DNA of 43,494 bases from Candidatus Zixiibacteriota bacterium (GCA_014730345.1 WJIJ01000002.1:1-43494), one strand, 5' to 3'; positions 24,604-33,661 are shown, counted from the stretch's first letter. Program-made: numbers and translations. Notes: generated from the sequence alone by a model not told the origin.

Positions 24604-25380
24604 ATGAACATAGTCGTTTGTGTAAAAAAAGTCCCGGAAATTGACCAGGTAACCGTGAAGGACGGAAAGGTCGCCGCATCCGGAGCGGGGATGACCAATC
24701 CATTCGATATGTACGCGATCGAAGAGGCAATAAGGCTTAAGGAAAATGTCGGCGGTGAAGTACGCGCGTTGACATTCGGCTCCGATGACAGCGATTCGGC
24801 ATTGAGGGAAGCATTATCATTGGGCGCGGATTCAGCTGTCCGCGTTTGGGATGATTCAGCGGAGGATACCGATATTATGGGTACCGCGGAAATCCTCGCC
24901 GGCGCAATCAAGAAAATGGGTGATGTAAATATTGTCCTCTTTGGAAAACAGGCTGTTGATAATGATGCTTCATCGATTGCTTCGGCCGCCGCCGGTTACA
25001 TGGGGTTGCCGCAGATCCTCTTCGTAAAGAAAATCCGGGAAATCGATGATAGTAAAATTGTAGCGGAAAGAGCCACCGAGAATGGTTTCGACGTGGTTGA
25101 ATCTCCTTTACCGGTTATCATATCGGTAGTAAAGGAAATCAATGAACCCCGCCTGCCATCGCTTAAGGGCAAGATGAAAGCCAAGAAAGCCAGGATTGAT
25201 GTCTGGACTCTTGAAGATGTGGGAGTGGATTCTTCGGCGATTGGCGCCGGCTCTCCATCGAAACTGACTGAGGCCAAAGAACCTCCGGCACGCCCCAAGG
25301 GTGAAATGTTATCAGGCGAAACCCCGGAAGAGCTTGCCGAAGCGTTGGTTAGTAAGTTGAAAGAGAACAAGATAATATAA
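24604..25380 (+). CDS. etfB: Electron transfer flavoprotein, beta subunit
   Basis: Small ETF subunit that binds AMP (or FAD in bifurcating types) and takes electrons from acyl-CoA dehydrogenases. About 258 residues. It starts with NIVVCVKKVPEIDQV and contains TNPFDMYAIEEAIRLKE, GKQAVDNDASSIASAAAGYMGLP (the ETF-beta loop near 120-140) and the PRLPSLKGKMKAKK signature near residue 180. AGGAG (24592-24596) is 7 bp from ATG 24604 and 4 bp from ATG 24601; the former is chosen. The partner etfA, normally next, is absent; an AT-rich gap and an unrelated gene follow. Confidence 0.95.
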   Translation: MNIVVCVKKVPEIDQVTVKDGKVAASGAGMTNPFDMYAIEEAIRLKENVGGEVRALTFGSDDSDSALREALSLGADSAVRVWDDSAEDTDIMGTAEILAGAIKKMGDVNIVLFGKQAVDNDASSIASAAAGYMGLPQILFVKKIREIDDSKIVAERATENGFDVVESPLPVIISVVKEINEPRLPSLKGKMKAKKARIDVWTLEDVGVDSSAIGAGSPSKLTEAKEPPARPKGEMLSGETPEELAEALVSKLKENKII

Positions 25381-25398
25381 TGCATAGCACAAAAATAC

Positions 25399-25426
25399 TT
25401 GACAAAATTCGACTTTCTATTAAATT
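25399..25426 (+). promoter_or_regulatory. Putative sigma-70 promoter in the etfB-lipM gap
   Basis: A perfect TTGACA (25399-25404), 16 bp and TAAATT (25421-25426). It would give lipM a leader of about 240 nt. A TATAAT at 25637-25642, without a good -35, is an alternative nearer start. Nothing else is recognised between 25381 and 25672. Confidence 0.45.
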
Positions 25427-25672
25427 GAATGGTAGTTCTTTGGATTAAACATACAGGTATTCAACCATTCAGGGTTAGATCGGATTTACTGGTAATATAG
25501 CTGTGAAATAATCGTGTATAAAACTTGCCGGGGATTTTTTGAGATTTGCCTGTATTGAACACCGAAGAATGGATATCGAAAATTCAGAGAATTGAGTTTT
25601 AAACAAGAATTTAATGGACCAGGGATTCCTGTTCTATATAATATTAGATTATTAGCTCTTTGAAAACTGAAT

Positions 25673-26485
25673 ATGAATAAAATTAAAAAATGGAATTTGA
25701 TCGAGTCGGATGCATATTCCGGCAAGTTTAATATGACTTATGACCGATGGCTTTTTGAGCAAATTCAAACCGATGCTGTCGGGCCCACATTGAGGTTTTT
25801 CCAGTGGAGTAAACCGACTATTTCTTACGGGATGAATCAAAAAAACATTGAGGAAATAGTGGATTTCGAGAGGTGTCGTGATGAAGGCGTTGATGTGGTT
25901 AAAAGGCCTACCGGAGGAAGGGAATTGCTTCATGGTTATGATCTTTCCTACAGCGTTGCCGCGAGATTGAGCGATTTTGATGCGTGTTCAAAAAGCATTA
26001 ACGCAGTCTGCACTTTAATTCACAACGCCATTGTTAAGGGATTGATTGATAGCGGCTTAGATAAAGACGGGTTTTTGGCGGGAGCTAAGCTGAAGAACGG
26101 TTATGATTTAAAAGCGAAAATGCCCTGCTTTACGTCAATGACTGGGAATGAAATTGCATACAATGGCAAAAAGCTTGTTGGGTCAGCCCAGCGTAAAGAA
26201 AAGGAATCTATATTACAGCATGGCAGTATCCAGATTATTTCTGGAACATCGGGTATTGCCAATCTGTTGTTATTAAAAGACGAAGTTGCTCGTAACCGAT
26301 TGAGAGATTTAATGATAAGGTCGGTTACATCAGTAAGTGCGGAAGCCGGTTATACGAAAAATCGCATTAGCCTGTTAACTAAAAAATTGCAGGAAAATAT
26401 AAGTAAATCTTTTTCCCTGTTGTTAGGCATAACATTTGAGCTTAAGGAAATTGATTTAAAAGATCAAAAAATGTTAATAGAATGA
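25673..26485 (+). CDS. Octanoyl/lipoate transferase, LipM-like (BPL/LplA/LipB family)
   Basis: Protein of the lipoate-ligase fold that attaches octanoyl or lipoyl groups to lipoyl domains of 2-oxoacid dehydrogenases and GcvH. 270 residues, near the size of Bacillus LipM. Seen: FFQWSKPTISYGMNQ (N-terminal substrate strand), the KRPTGGRELLHGYDLSYSV signature, Cys152 in MPCFTS at the position of the LipM catalytic Cys, and the acceptor-Lys region NGKKLVGSAQRKEK.SILQHGSI. The Cys and length favour LipM over an ATP-using LplA, but the latter is possible. The gene is more AT-rich than its neighbours and has no Shine-Dalgarno site, which may point to a separate origin. Confidence 0.82.
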   Translation: MNKIKKWNLIESDAYSGKFNMTYDRWLFEQIQTDAVGPTLRFFQWSKPTISYGMNQKNIEEIVDFERCRDEGVDVVKRPTGGRELLHGYDLSYSVAARLSDFDACSKSINAVCTLIHNAIVKGLIDSGLDKDGFLAGAKLKNGYDLKAKMPCFTSMTGNEIAYNGKKLVGSAQRKEKESILQHGSIQIISGTSGIANLLLLKDEVARNRLRDLMIRSVTSVSAEAGYTKNRISLLTKKLQENISKSFSLLLGITFELKEIDLKDQKMLIE

Positions 26486-26605
26486 GAATAAATAACCACA
26501 AAATAAGTGTAATTAAATGAGGAGGTGGTAGAGAGTATCTCACGTTAATTTTAGGAGGTTTGTTTACCTTTTTGTACATTTAACCTTTGTAAGGAGTGTT
26601 AAGTA

Positions 26606-28372
26606 ATGAAGAAAATGATTACGATTTTAGCCGTATTAGCTGTTGCTGTTATATTTAGCGCTAATGCTATCGCCGCTGAAATCCACAAAGTACCTATCGA
26701 AGAAGCGGCTAAGAAAGAAGTATATCCTTCTGACATCCCGACAGGCGCTGAAGCTCCTGGTATTCCTTATACCGGCGGCGACATAACCGAATCCCCCGGT
26801 CTCATGATCGGAACCAGCTACTACGATTACCAGACCAACGGTTCTACCGGTTCCCGTATCGCCAAGCATGAGTGCGGTACCCATCTGGCCTGGATGAACG
26901 GTATCGGTCAGTGGATCGGCAACCGCTGGGTATATTACAACTTTATCGATCCTTCGGGTAACCTCGGATGGTCTGAAGGTACCGCGGTTTCCACAGTACA
27001 GGGCGCTGGTTACACCACCATCGATTATGACGGCGACGGTAATGCTGTTGTAGCTTTCCATAATTCGGGTAACCTTGGCGTAACCGTGGCTATCGACGCG
27101 GCTTGCGGTTTTGGTCTGTTCACCCTTTATGATGTTCCGCATCAGTTCCCGGGTGAAAACGACTTCTTCTGGCCGTATGTCGCTGTTGATGACGGCGGGC
27201 ATATCCAGGTTGTCAGCACCGAGAACGAACCGGATGCCGGCGCACTGCAGAAGGTCGGACATACTTACGCTACAGTCGACAATCCTTCGACCTGGGAAGA
27301 CCTTACCATATATGATACCCTCATGGATATCAGCGGTATGGTAACTGCTTCCCCTGTAAGCGGAAAAGTTGCTATTGTTTACACCGATCCGATTGACTAT
27401 ACTGACCCTACTCAGTACAACAACGACATCGCTTACATCGAATCCCCGAATGGCGAGGCCTGGTTCTACAATATGCCGGTCAACGTAACCAACTACCTGT
27501 ATGAAGATACAATTCGCGCTTACACTGACGTTGATGCTTGCTATGACTACAATGATAATCTTCATATCTTGTGGAATGCTCCCGGTTACTGGGCTGACGA
27601 AGGAACAATTACCTTGGACGCTTGCTTCCTGCATCACTGGTCGTCCGAAACCGGAATAACCGAGGTATATAATGCCTGGTTCCCGTCCTTCCCGGGCGCA
27701 TGGAACAGAAGCGCTTCCAAGATGTCCATATCGGCTCATCCGAATGGCAATTCGCTTGTAGCCCTCTGGACACACTTCGATGATATTGATGTTTCCGCCG
27801 GTGGTTTCTCCAATGGTGAACTCTACATCTCCGTATCTAACGATAACGGCGCCACCTGGATCGATCCTATCAATATTACCGAAACCAATACTGAAGGATG
27901 TTTCCCTGGCGATTGCGACAGCGAACACTGGGCCTCCATGGCTGAATTCGTCGATGACTCCATTTATGTTACTTTCACCGAAGATAAGGATGCCGGCGGT
28001 GTTCCTCAGACCGAGGGCACCCAGACTGAAAACCCGATCCGGTACTATTCCTACTACATCGCTGATTTGATTCAGACCGATGTAAAGGAAGGCGAAAGCT
28101 CTTTGCCGGAAGGTTTCAGCATCAGCCAGAACTATCCGAATCCGTTTAACGCCTCCACCAACATCAGCTTCAACCTTGGTAATGAAGCCGATGTCAAGCT
28201 GGATGTTTACAACGTACTCGGTGAAAAAGTTGAAACAGTAGTTAACGGTAACTTCGCCGCCGGCGAACATACTGTTAACTGGGATGCTTCGGAATACACC
28301 TCGGGCGTATACTTCTACAAGTTCAGCGCCAACGGTGCTACCGAAACCAACCGTATGGTATTGCTGAAGTAA
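26606..28372 (+). CDS. Secreted beta-propeller-like protein with T9SS sorting domain
   Basis: Extracellular or cell-surface protein of 588 residues. A clear signal peptide ends near residue 23 (cleavage after AIAA). The middle (about 60-490) is rich in Asp, Tyr and Trp, with beta-strand repeats and at least one Asp-box (SNDNGATWIDP), as in sialidase/BNR propellers; no catalytic set is recognised. The last 80 residues are a type A T9SS sorting domain: SQNYPNPFNASTNISF, VYNVLGEKVETV, WDASEYTSGVYFYKF and the basic RMVLLK end. AAGGAG lies 9 bp from the ATG and a strong terminator follows. Codon choice is strongly biased to C- and T-ending codons, unlike its neighbours, which suggests high expression. 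Possibly a major surface protein; function unknown. Confidence 0.9.
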   Translation: MKKMITILAVLAVAVIFSANAIAAEIHKVPIEEAAKKEVYPSDIPTGAEAPGIPYTGGDITESPGLMIGTSYYDYQTNGSTGSRIAKHECGTHLAWMNGIGQWIGNRWVYYNFIDPSGNLGWSEGTAVSTVQGAGYTTIDYDGDGNAVVAFHNSGNLGVTVAIDAACGFGLFTLYDVPHQFPGENDFFWPYVAVDDGGHIQVVSTENEPDAGALQKVGHTYATVDNPSTWEDLTIYDTLMDISGMVTASPVSGKVAIVYTDPIDYTDPTQYNNDIAYIESPNGEAWFYNMPVNVTNYLYEDTIRAYTDVDACYDYNDNLHILWNAPGYWADEGTITLDACFLHHWSSETGITEVYNAWFPSFPGAWNRSASKMSISAHPNGNSLVALWTHFDDIDVSAGGFSNGELYISVSNDNGATWIDPINITETNTEGCFPGDCDSEHWASMAEFVDDSIYVTFTEDKDAGGVPQTEGTQTENPIRYYSYYIADLIQTDVKEGESSLPEGFSISQNYPNPFNASTNISFNLGNEADVKLDVYNVLGEKVETVVNGNFAAGEHTVNWDASEYTSGVYFYKFSANGATETNRMVLLK

Positions 28373-28397
28373 TCACGCAACGAAGTATTACATGATA

Positions 28398-28432
28398 AAA
28401 AAGGCGCAGTCTTGACTGACTGCGCTTTTTTT
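28398..28432 (+). terminator. Strong rho-independent terminator
   Basis: GCGCAGTC (28404-28411) and GACTGCGC (28418-28425) form a perfect 8-bp stem with a 6-nt loop; A-run before and T-run after extend it. It ends the gene for the abundant T9SS cargo. Confidence 0.94.
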
Positions 28433-28582
28433 ATGTCCTTTATGCCGGTGTGAAGGTGTCCGCCGTTAACGGTTACAAATTGCCTCCATGGATCTAACTT
28501 CAGATTCTCTTGTTACTTATGCCTTTAAAAGTTAAGAAATGGACGCCGGTATCCGATTTTAAATTATGTATAATTTAATCTA

Positions 28583-28611
28583 TTGACTGGAAAGTTATGT
28601 TTATCTATTTT
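28583..28611 (+). promoter_or_regulatory. Sigma-70-type promoter of the EIIA-like gene
   Basis: TTGACT (28583-28588), 17 bp and TATTTT (28606-28611). The expected start near 28618 leaves about 23 nt before ATG 28641. Confidence 0.6.
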
Positions 28612-28640
28612 AGGCATTTAAATTTGGATTGTATGGTCTA

Positions 28641-29147
28641 ATGAATTTTACCAGATTTCTAAAACCGGAACTTATCAAGCTTGAGATGGAATCGACCGAC
28701 CCGGTTGCTGATGAGGATAACCCCGTTAGCCCCGAAAAGCTTTTATGGGACGGCAAAGAGATGATAATAAATGAACTCGCGGAGTTATTGGATAATTCCG
28801 AAAACGTCCGCAATGTTAAGCGCCTTTCCCGGGATTTGTTTTTGAGGGAGAAAAAGGCATCTACCGGAATCGGTCAGGGTATCGCTATACCGCATGTGCG
28901 CACGATACAGGTTTCCGATTTCGTGATTGGTTTCGCCCGCAGTACTCCCGGACTTCAATTCGATACGCTGGATGGGGAACCCGCTCACCTTTTTTTCCCT
29001 ATGGCCGCGCCCCCCGATGATGATACTCTTTATCTGCGGGTATTCAAGGAACTCGCCGAAGCGTTCAAGTTCGACATGTTCAGGAAGACATTGATGGCCG
29101 CGCAGGATGAATATGAGGCGATCAGGGCATTCCGGGAAATAGAATAA
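28641..29147 (+). CDS. PTS EIIA (PtsN/fructose type) domain protein
   Basis: Single-domain relative of the phosphotransferase EIIA-Fru/EIIA-Ntr family. The phosphorylated His is present (His85 in GIGQGIAIPHVRT). The protein has 168 residues with an N-terminal extension of about 30 residues that is acidic and carries no known motif. The middle FFPMAAPPDDDTLYLRVFKELAEAF and the C-terminal helix are typical. No EI, HPr, EIIB or EIIC lies nearby, so a regulatory PtsN-like role is more likely than sugar transport. A good promoter lies upstream; ATG 28641 is chosen over an in-frame TTG at 28629. No terminator was seen after it. Confidence 0.87.
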   Translation: MNFTRFLKPELIKLEMESTDPVADEDNPVSPEKLLWDGKEMIINELAELLDNSENVRNVKRLSRDLFLREKKASTGIGQGIAIPHVRTIQVSDFVIGFARSTPGLQFDTLDGEPAHLFFPMAAPPDDDTLYLRVFKELAEAFKFDMFRKTLMAAQDEYEAIRAFREIE

Positions 29148-29186
29148 CCACTTGATTACACAACTATTGAAATCAGGCTTATTTTC

Positions 29187-29215
29187 TTGACTTAAATAAG
29201 TCATTTGCTTATATT
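29187..29215 (+). promoter_or_regulatory. Promoter with embedded operator-like palindrome, upstream of the KamA-like gene
   Basis: TTGACT (29187-29192), 17 bp and TATATT (29210-29215) form a good promoter. TGACTTA (29188-29194) and TAAGTCA (29197-29203) are a perfect 7-bp inverted repeat around AA, covering most of the -35 and spacer. A repressor binding there would block polymerase; the factor is unknown. Confidence 0.6.
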
Positions 29216-29409
29216 TTAAGGACAATTCAGCGCGTAGCAACAATCCATCGGGACATATTCCTGTTATAGTATAAGTCGCGGATTTAATATCGGGCAGTAG
29301 ATCCATGGCTTACACGCTGTTGTCGAAGGCTTTTTAATAGACTAAAAATCCAGGCTGTCCGCAATTTCGATGATAAAGGTTTAATTGGACAGAAAGGATG
29401 GTGATTGAA

Positions 29410-31251
29410 ATGTACGGAAATGCAATTAACGATAGATCCAAAGATAGCAGACTCAGAGCTTATGTACGTGAGGAAGAATATGGACCGGAGAAACTGAAGA
29501 AGGTCGCTTCCAAGTTTTTCTCGTATATCGCATCCGCGCCCAATGTTAACTCGGCTCGCGAAAGACTTCACCGCTTCGTAAGCGATCACCATTTCGATAC
29601 ATTTTCCGGCGAAAAAGAATTTGTACGGGATACGATAATCCGCGTACGCGACTGCGCGAGAGCGCTTCTTTTTATGCTTAAAGAGCGTTCGGAAATGCTC
29701 TCAAACTTCAGCGTGGCTCAAGCGCTTTATGACATCGCCCGGGATGAACCGCGTCCCGATCTGAAACCGGCATTTTACGCGGAGATGATACATCTTTTCC
29801 TTGGCATACAGGGAGAAGGACCGCAACTTTCTTATGACCTCCTGCCTCCCAAACCATATCTTGAGGGACGCGACGCGGCTGTTCAGCGTTCGATTATCCT
29901 CGACCGCCTCTGGGAAAACCGCGCCGATAAATTTATGCGCAGGTATCCCCATGGTCTGATGGATACTGTCCGTTCTATAAGGGTGGAGAACAAAAAGCGG
30001 ATATTGAAGGCATTAGGCGGCGGCGAAGATGATTGGAACGATTGGCGGTGGCATTTTAAAAATATAATCAGGGATCATGAACAACTCGCCGCATTGATTC
30101 CGCTTACTAATGAACAGATGCAGGCGATTGATCTTGCTAAAAGGGTTAGGTTGCCCTTCGGTATTACACCATACTATGTTTCGTTGATGGATAATGACCT
30201 GCAGGGAGCCGATTTAGCGGTACGGGCGCAGGTAATTCCTTCGCTTCACTACGTGCAGGCAATGACGAAAGGCAAGCAGGAGGATTATTGCAGTTTCGAT
30301 TTCATGCTGGAAAAGGATACCTCGCCTGTTGACCTGGTAACCCGCCGTTATCCGGCAATCGTCATATTGAAACCGTATAATACCTGTCCCCAGATATGTG
30401 TTTACTGCCAGCGCAACTGGGAGATAGATGATGTTCTTTCTTCGGGAGCCATGGCTACCCGCCAGCAGATCCTCGAAGCCCTCGAATGGATCAGGGAACG
30501 TCCGGCGATTCATGAAGTGCTAATTACCGGCGGCGACCCGCTTTCATTGAACAACAAGATGCTTGGATGGATACTTGAGAAAACCTGCGAAAATCCAAAC
30601 CTCGAACGGATCCGTATTGGTACGCGCACGCTGGTTACCATGCCCATGCGATTCACCGAAGAATGCGTTAATATGCTTGCATCTTTCCGTCTGCCGATGA
30701 AGCGTGAAATTTCCCTGGTTACCCATGTTGAACATCCTTATGAAGTTACTCCGGAGATGTTCAATGCCATAGAGAAACTGCGGGGTCAGAGAATAAATGT
30801 TTATAATCAAAATGTTTATACATTCTATGTTTCCCGTCGTTTCGAGGCGGCATTACTTCGTCGCCTTCTCAAGCGTGTAGGTATCGAGCCGTACTATACA
30901 TTTAATACCAAGGGTAAAGACGAAACAACCGATTTCCGGGTGCCAATCGCCCGGTTGTTGCAGGAGCAAAAGGAAGAAGCACGGCTTCTTCCAGGTCTAT
31001 CCCGGGTGGACGAAGCTGTATTCAACGTCCCCGGATTGGGTAAGAACTACTTGCGCGCACTACAACACAGGGATGTTTTAGCGGTTATGCCCGACGGGTC
31101 CAGAGTATACGAATTCCATCCGTGGGAAAAGAATATACGCGGCCAGAAAACCTACGTTGGAAGCGATGTTCCCCTTTTGGAATATCTGAAACGTCTCGAA
31201 AGCCGGGGCGAAAGGATTTCCGATTACGAAACAATCTGGTATTATTATTAA
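29410..31251 (+). CDS. KamA-like radical SAM protein (lysine 2,3-aminomutase family)
   Basis: Radical SAM enzyme related to the PLP-dependent lysine 2,3-aminomutases. The protein is about 613 residues, some 200 more than classical KamA, the extra being N-terminal and mostly helical (about 1-270). The SAM cluster motif CPQICVYC gives Cys326, Cys330 and Cys333. EVLITGGDPLSL is the GGDP motif, RIGTRTLVTMPMR and the YNQNVYTFYVSRR strand follow. Near the C-terminus FNVPGLGKNYL replaces the classical PGGGGK loop of KamA; its Lys may still bind PLP. The substrate is uncertain. ATG 29410 is chosen with GGTGA just upstream; ATG 29398 and GTG 29401 are alternatives. The promoter is 180 bp upstream with an operator-like palindrome. 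Confidence 0.88.
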   Translation: MYGNAINDRSKDSRLRAYVREEEYGPEKLKKVASKFFSYIASAPNVNSARERLHRFVSDHHFDTFSGEKEFVRDTIIRVRDCARALLFMLKERSEMLSNFSVAQALYDIARDEPRPDLKPAFYAEMIHLFLGIQGEGPQLSYDLLPPKPYLEGRDAAVQRSIILDRLWENRADKFMRRYPHGLMDTVRSIRVENKKRILKALGGGEDDWNDWRWHFKNIIRDHEQLAALIPLTNEQMQAIDLAKRVRLPFGITPYYVSLMDNDLQGADLAVRAQVIPSLHYVQAMTKGKQEDYCSFDFMLEKDTSPVDLVTRRYPAIVILKPYNTCPQICVYCQRNWEIDDVLSSGAMATRQQILEALEWIRERPAIHEVLITGGDPLSLNNKMLGWILEKTCENPNLERIRIGTRTLVTMPMRFTEECVNMLASFRLPMKREISLVTHVEHPYEVTPEMFNAIEKLRGQRINVYNQNVYTFYVSRRFEAALLRRLLKRVGIEPYYTFNTKGKDETTDFRVPIARLLQEQKEEARLLPGLSRVDEAVFNVPGLGKNYLRALQHRDVLAVMPDGSRVYEFHPWEKNIRGQKTYVGSDVPLLEYLKRLESRGERISDYETIWYYY

Positions 31252-31314
31252 ATCGGCCGGTTTCGTTATCTGAAAAATTATCCCTGCCCTTCTTCAAGGC
31301 GGAAATTTTATCCC

Positions 31315-31343
31315 TTGAAAGTTTTATATTAAAACCTTATATT
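31315..31343 (+). promoter_or_regulatory. Sigma-70-type promoter of the second T9SS cargo gene
   Basis: TTGAAA (31315-31320), 17 bp and TATATT (31338-31343). The expected start near 31350 gives a leader of about 29 nt that includes AGGAGG. Confidence 0.7.
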
Positions 31344-31378
31344 ATATATGTATGGTAGTTTAATCCAGGAGGATGAAA

Positions 31379-33661
31379 ATGATTAACATCAGAAGGATTT
31401 CGCCGGTCCTGACAGCTTTGGCAGTGCTAATTTCGGCGGTATGTTTTTCAACTGTTTATGCGCTGGATACAGCGGATAATTTCCAATGGGAACCTGTAGG
31501 GCCAGAAGGGGGTTGCGCGTATTCCTTTTATCAGAATCCCGATAATCTTTCCGAGATTATTATGGGAATGAGCGGCGAGCCGGGGACGGTGTTCCGTTCT
31601 GTTAACTTCGGCGATAGCTGGGAAAATACCGGAACCACAAAGGGCGAGGTTTACAAGGTAGCGGTAGATCCAATTGATTCGGATATCATGTATACCCTCG
31701 GCGGAGAAGGTATCAGCAAAACTACCGACGGCGGTTTGAGCTGGGAGTGGTTCAACTTCGCGGAGGATCCCGGGGAAACCCAGTATTTCGCCAGGGAAGG
31801 TATGCTAATCGATTATCAAAACACGGATATTATTTATGCCGTAGGTTATTATTTAACCGAGTTCAATAATTACCGCGGCACAATATTCAAGTCCATCGAC
31901 GCGGGCGAAACCTGGGAAGCGATATTCCTTGGTCCGGTAATGGATTACGCCACCGCCACCGCGATTGCTATAGATCCTGATGACCATAATACGCTATATG
32001 CCGGGGCTTTCGGAATGCTCGGCGGCGGCAGTGTGGTCAAGGTGTTGAAAACCACTGACGGCTGGGCAAGCTGGGATGATATTACCGGAACGGTAAACAT
32101 AAATCCGGATGCCATACTCATAGATCCTGTTGATCCATCCCAACTCTATATTCCCACCGGCCAGCTGGTTTTCAGGAGCACAAACTATGGGCAAAGCTGG
32201 TCCCGCGCCCAGAATTGGAATTTTTCATCGGTGCTGACTATAGACCCCAATAATCCCCAGAATCTTTACAGCGCGGGGGTAAACCTCTGCGGGCGAAGCA
32301 CGAATTACGGCGTGAATTGGGAACTAACTTATGAATTGACTCACGGAAAGCCCAACCAGATAGGGATAAGCGGAGATGGCGAATTGATTATCGGAAGCTA
32401 TTTCGGCGTCTTCGTAAGCGATGATAATGGCTACAACTGGGAAGAAGCGGTTTCAGGTTTAACCGCCACGACGATTAATACCATGGCCGTATCCCCTTCA
32501 AATCCTGATGTCATTTATACATATACCGGAGGATATTCGTTAAAGAGGACCATGGATGGCGGCTTGTCCTGGGAAGATATAATGGGACCGGAGATATGTC
32601 ATTCGTTCGAGGCCATTAAGATTAACCCGTATGACATTAATACTATCTATGTAATCGGCGGCCCTTGAGGGGCTGATATAGTCTACAGGTCTGTAGACGG
32701 AGGAAGCACCTGGGAAGAACTGCTGATGTCCAGCGTGGTTTACGACTACTCGATATTCAACGCCGATCCGAATATAATATATGCCGCCGGCAGGGATACA
32801 TCGACCACAGCGTTATTTAAAACTGAAGACGGGGGAGGAACATGGGAGACGTTTACCTTTCCGGAGATGAATGTAAGCGGTTATATAATTTCGGTTGATC
32901 CCTGCGATGCCGATCGTGCATACGCCTGCGGTTATGACAACAATGAAGGGAATTCCGAATGCGTACTCGTACGCACAGCCGATGGCGGCGACAATTGGGA
33001 AGAGATCTGGCGTGACAGCCTGCGGGCTTTTGTCAGCGATATAAAGGTTGATTCCATGAGCGGCAACAGGATTTACGCCGGTACTTCTGAGGGGGTTTAC
33101 ATCAGCGAAGACTACGGCGATAACTGGATAGAACCGGTTGATTCCCTGCGGATTTATCACATAAAGATTAATCCCCATGCCAATAACATAGTTTACGGCG
33201 GCGGCCCCGATGGGTTGCACATGAGCGTGGATTACGGCGCGAGCTGGACGAGTATCGACAGCACCCTGGGGCACACCCATATCAGCAGTCTCGAGTACGA
33301 CCCGTTGAACGATAAACTTTTCGCCGGTACCTGGGGAGCCGGGATTTATAAAGCATCGACTCTTACAGATATCGATGGCGATAATTCAAGTTTGCCTTCT
33401 AAGGTATTTTTACTGACCAACTATCCAAATCCTTTCAACCCATCGACCAGGATCGAATTTTCGATTCCGGAATCGGGAAAAGCGAAAATCGAGATATTTG
33501 ATTTGATGGGGCGCCGGGTTGCCACGCTGGTGGATGGGAAATTAGAAGCCGGCAGGCATCATCTTGTTTGGAACGCGGAGGGTATAGCATCGGGCATTTA
33601 TTTCTGCAGGTTGTCCTCGGGAGATGATACGATAGTGCGCAAGATGGGGATTTTAAAGTAA
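31379..33661 (+). CDS. Secreted BNR/Asp-box beta-propeller protein with T9SS tail, interrupted by one in-frame UGA
   Basis: One reading frame of about 760 codons with a single TGA at 32666-32668; the same frame is coherent on both sides. ATG 31379 has GGAGG 6 bp upstream. A signal peptide ends near residue 27 (VYA/LDT). At least nine repeats follow, each with an xIYxxG strand and an Asp-box such as TTDGGLSW, STNYGQSW and, just after the TGA, YRSVDGGSTW. The C-terminus is a T9SS type A sorting domain: TNYPNPFNPSTRIEF, IFDLMGRRVATL, GIASGIYFCRL. The stop falls in a loop between propeller strands. Stopping there yields a truncated product with no sorting domain. Options are a nonsense mutation, an assembly error, UGA readthrough or selenocysteine insertion; the hairpin after the UGA is listed separately. 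Ligand or substrate unknown. Confidence 0.85.
32666..32698 (+). promoter_or_regulatory. In-frame UGA followed by a SECIS-like hairpin
   Basis: TGA (32666-32668) is followed, after 12 nt, by the perfect 7-bp stem GTCTACA (32681-32687) / TGTAGAC (32692-32698) closing a GGTC loop (32688-32691). Nineteen nt separate the UGA from the loop. The apical CAGGUCUG matches the E. coli fdhF SECIS (recalled). The fdhF bulged U is paired here. The hairpin also encodes the ordinary repeat residues VYRSVD, so coincidence is possible. Confidence 0.4.

Noticed and set aside
26636-28270. A 544-codon open frame on the minus strand, opposite the T9SS cargo gene.
   Set aside because: It is an antisense product of the strongly biased codon use of the real gene, whose signal peptide, sorting domain and ribosome site are clear. 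It lacks a ribosome site and recognisable domains.
32666-32668. General reassignment of UGA to an amino acid in this organism.
   Set aside because: rpmF, plsX, rnc and the MFS gene all end at UGA at the expected family length, and no other gene in the window has an internal UGA.
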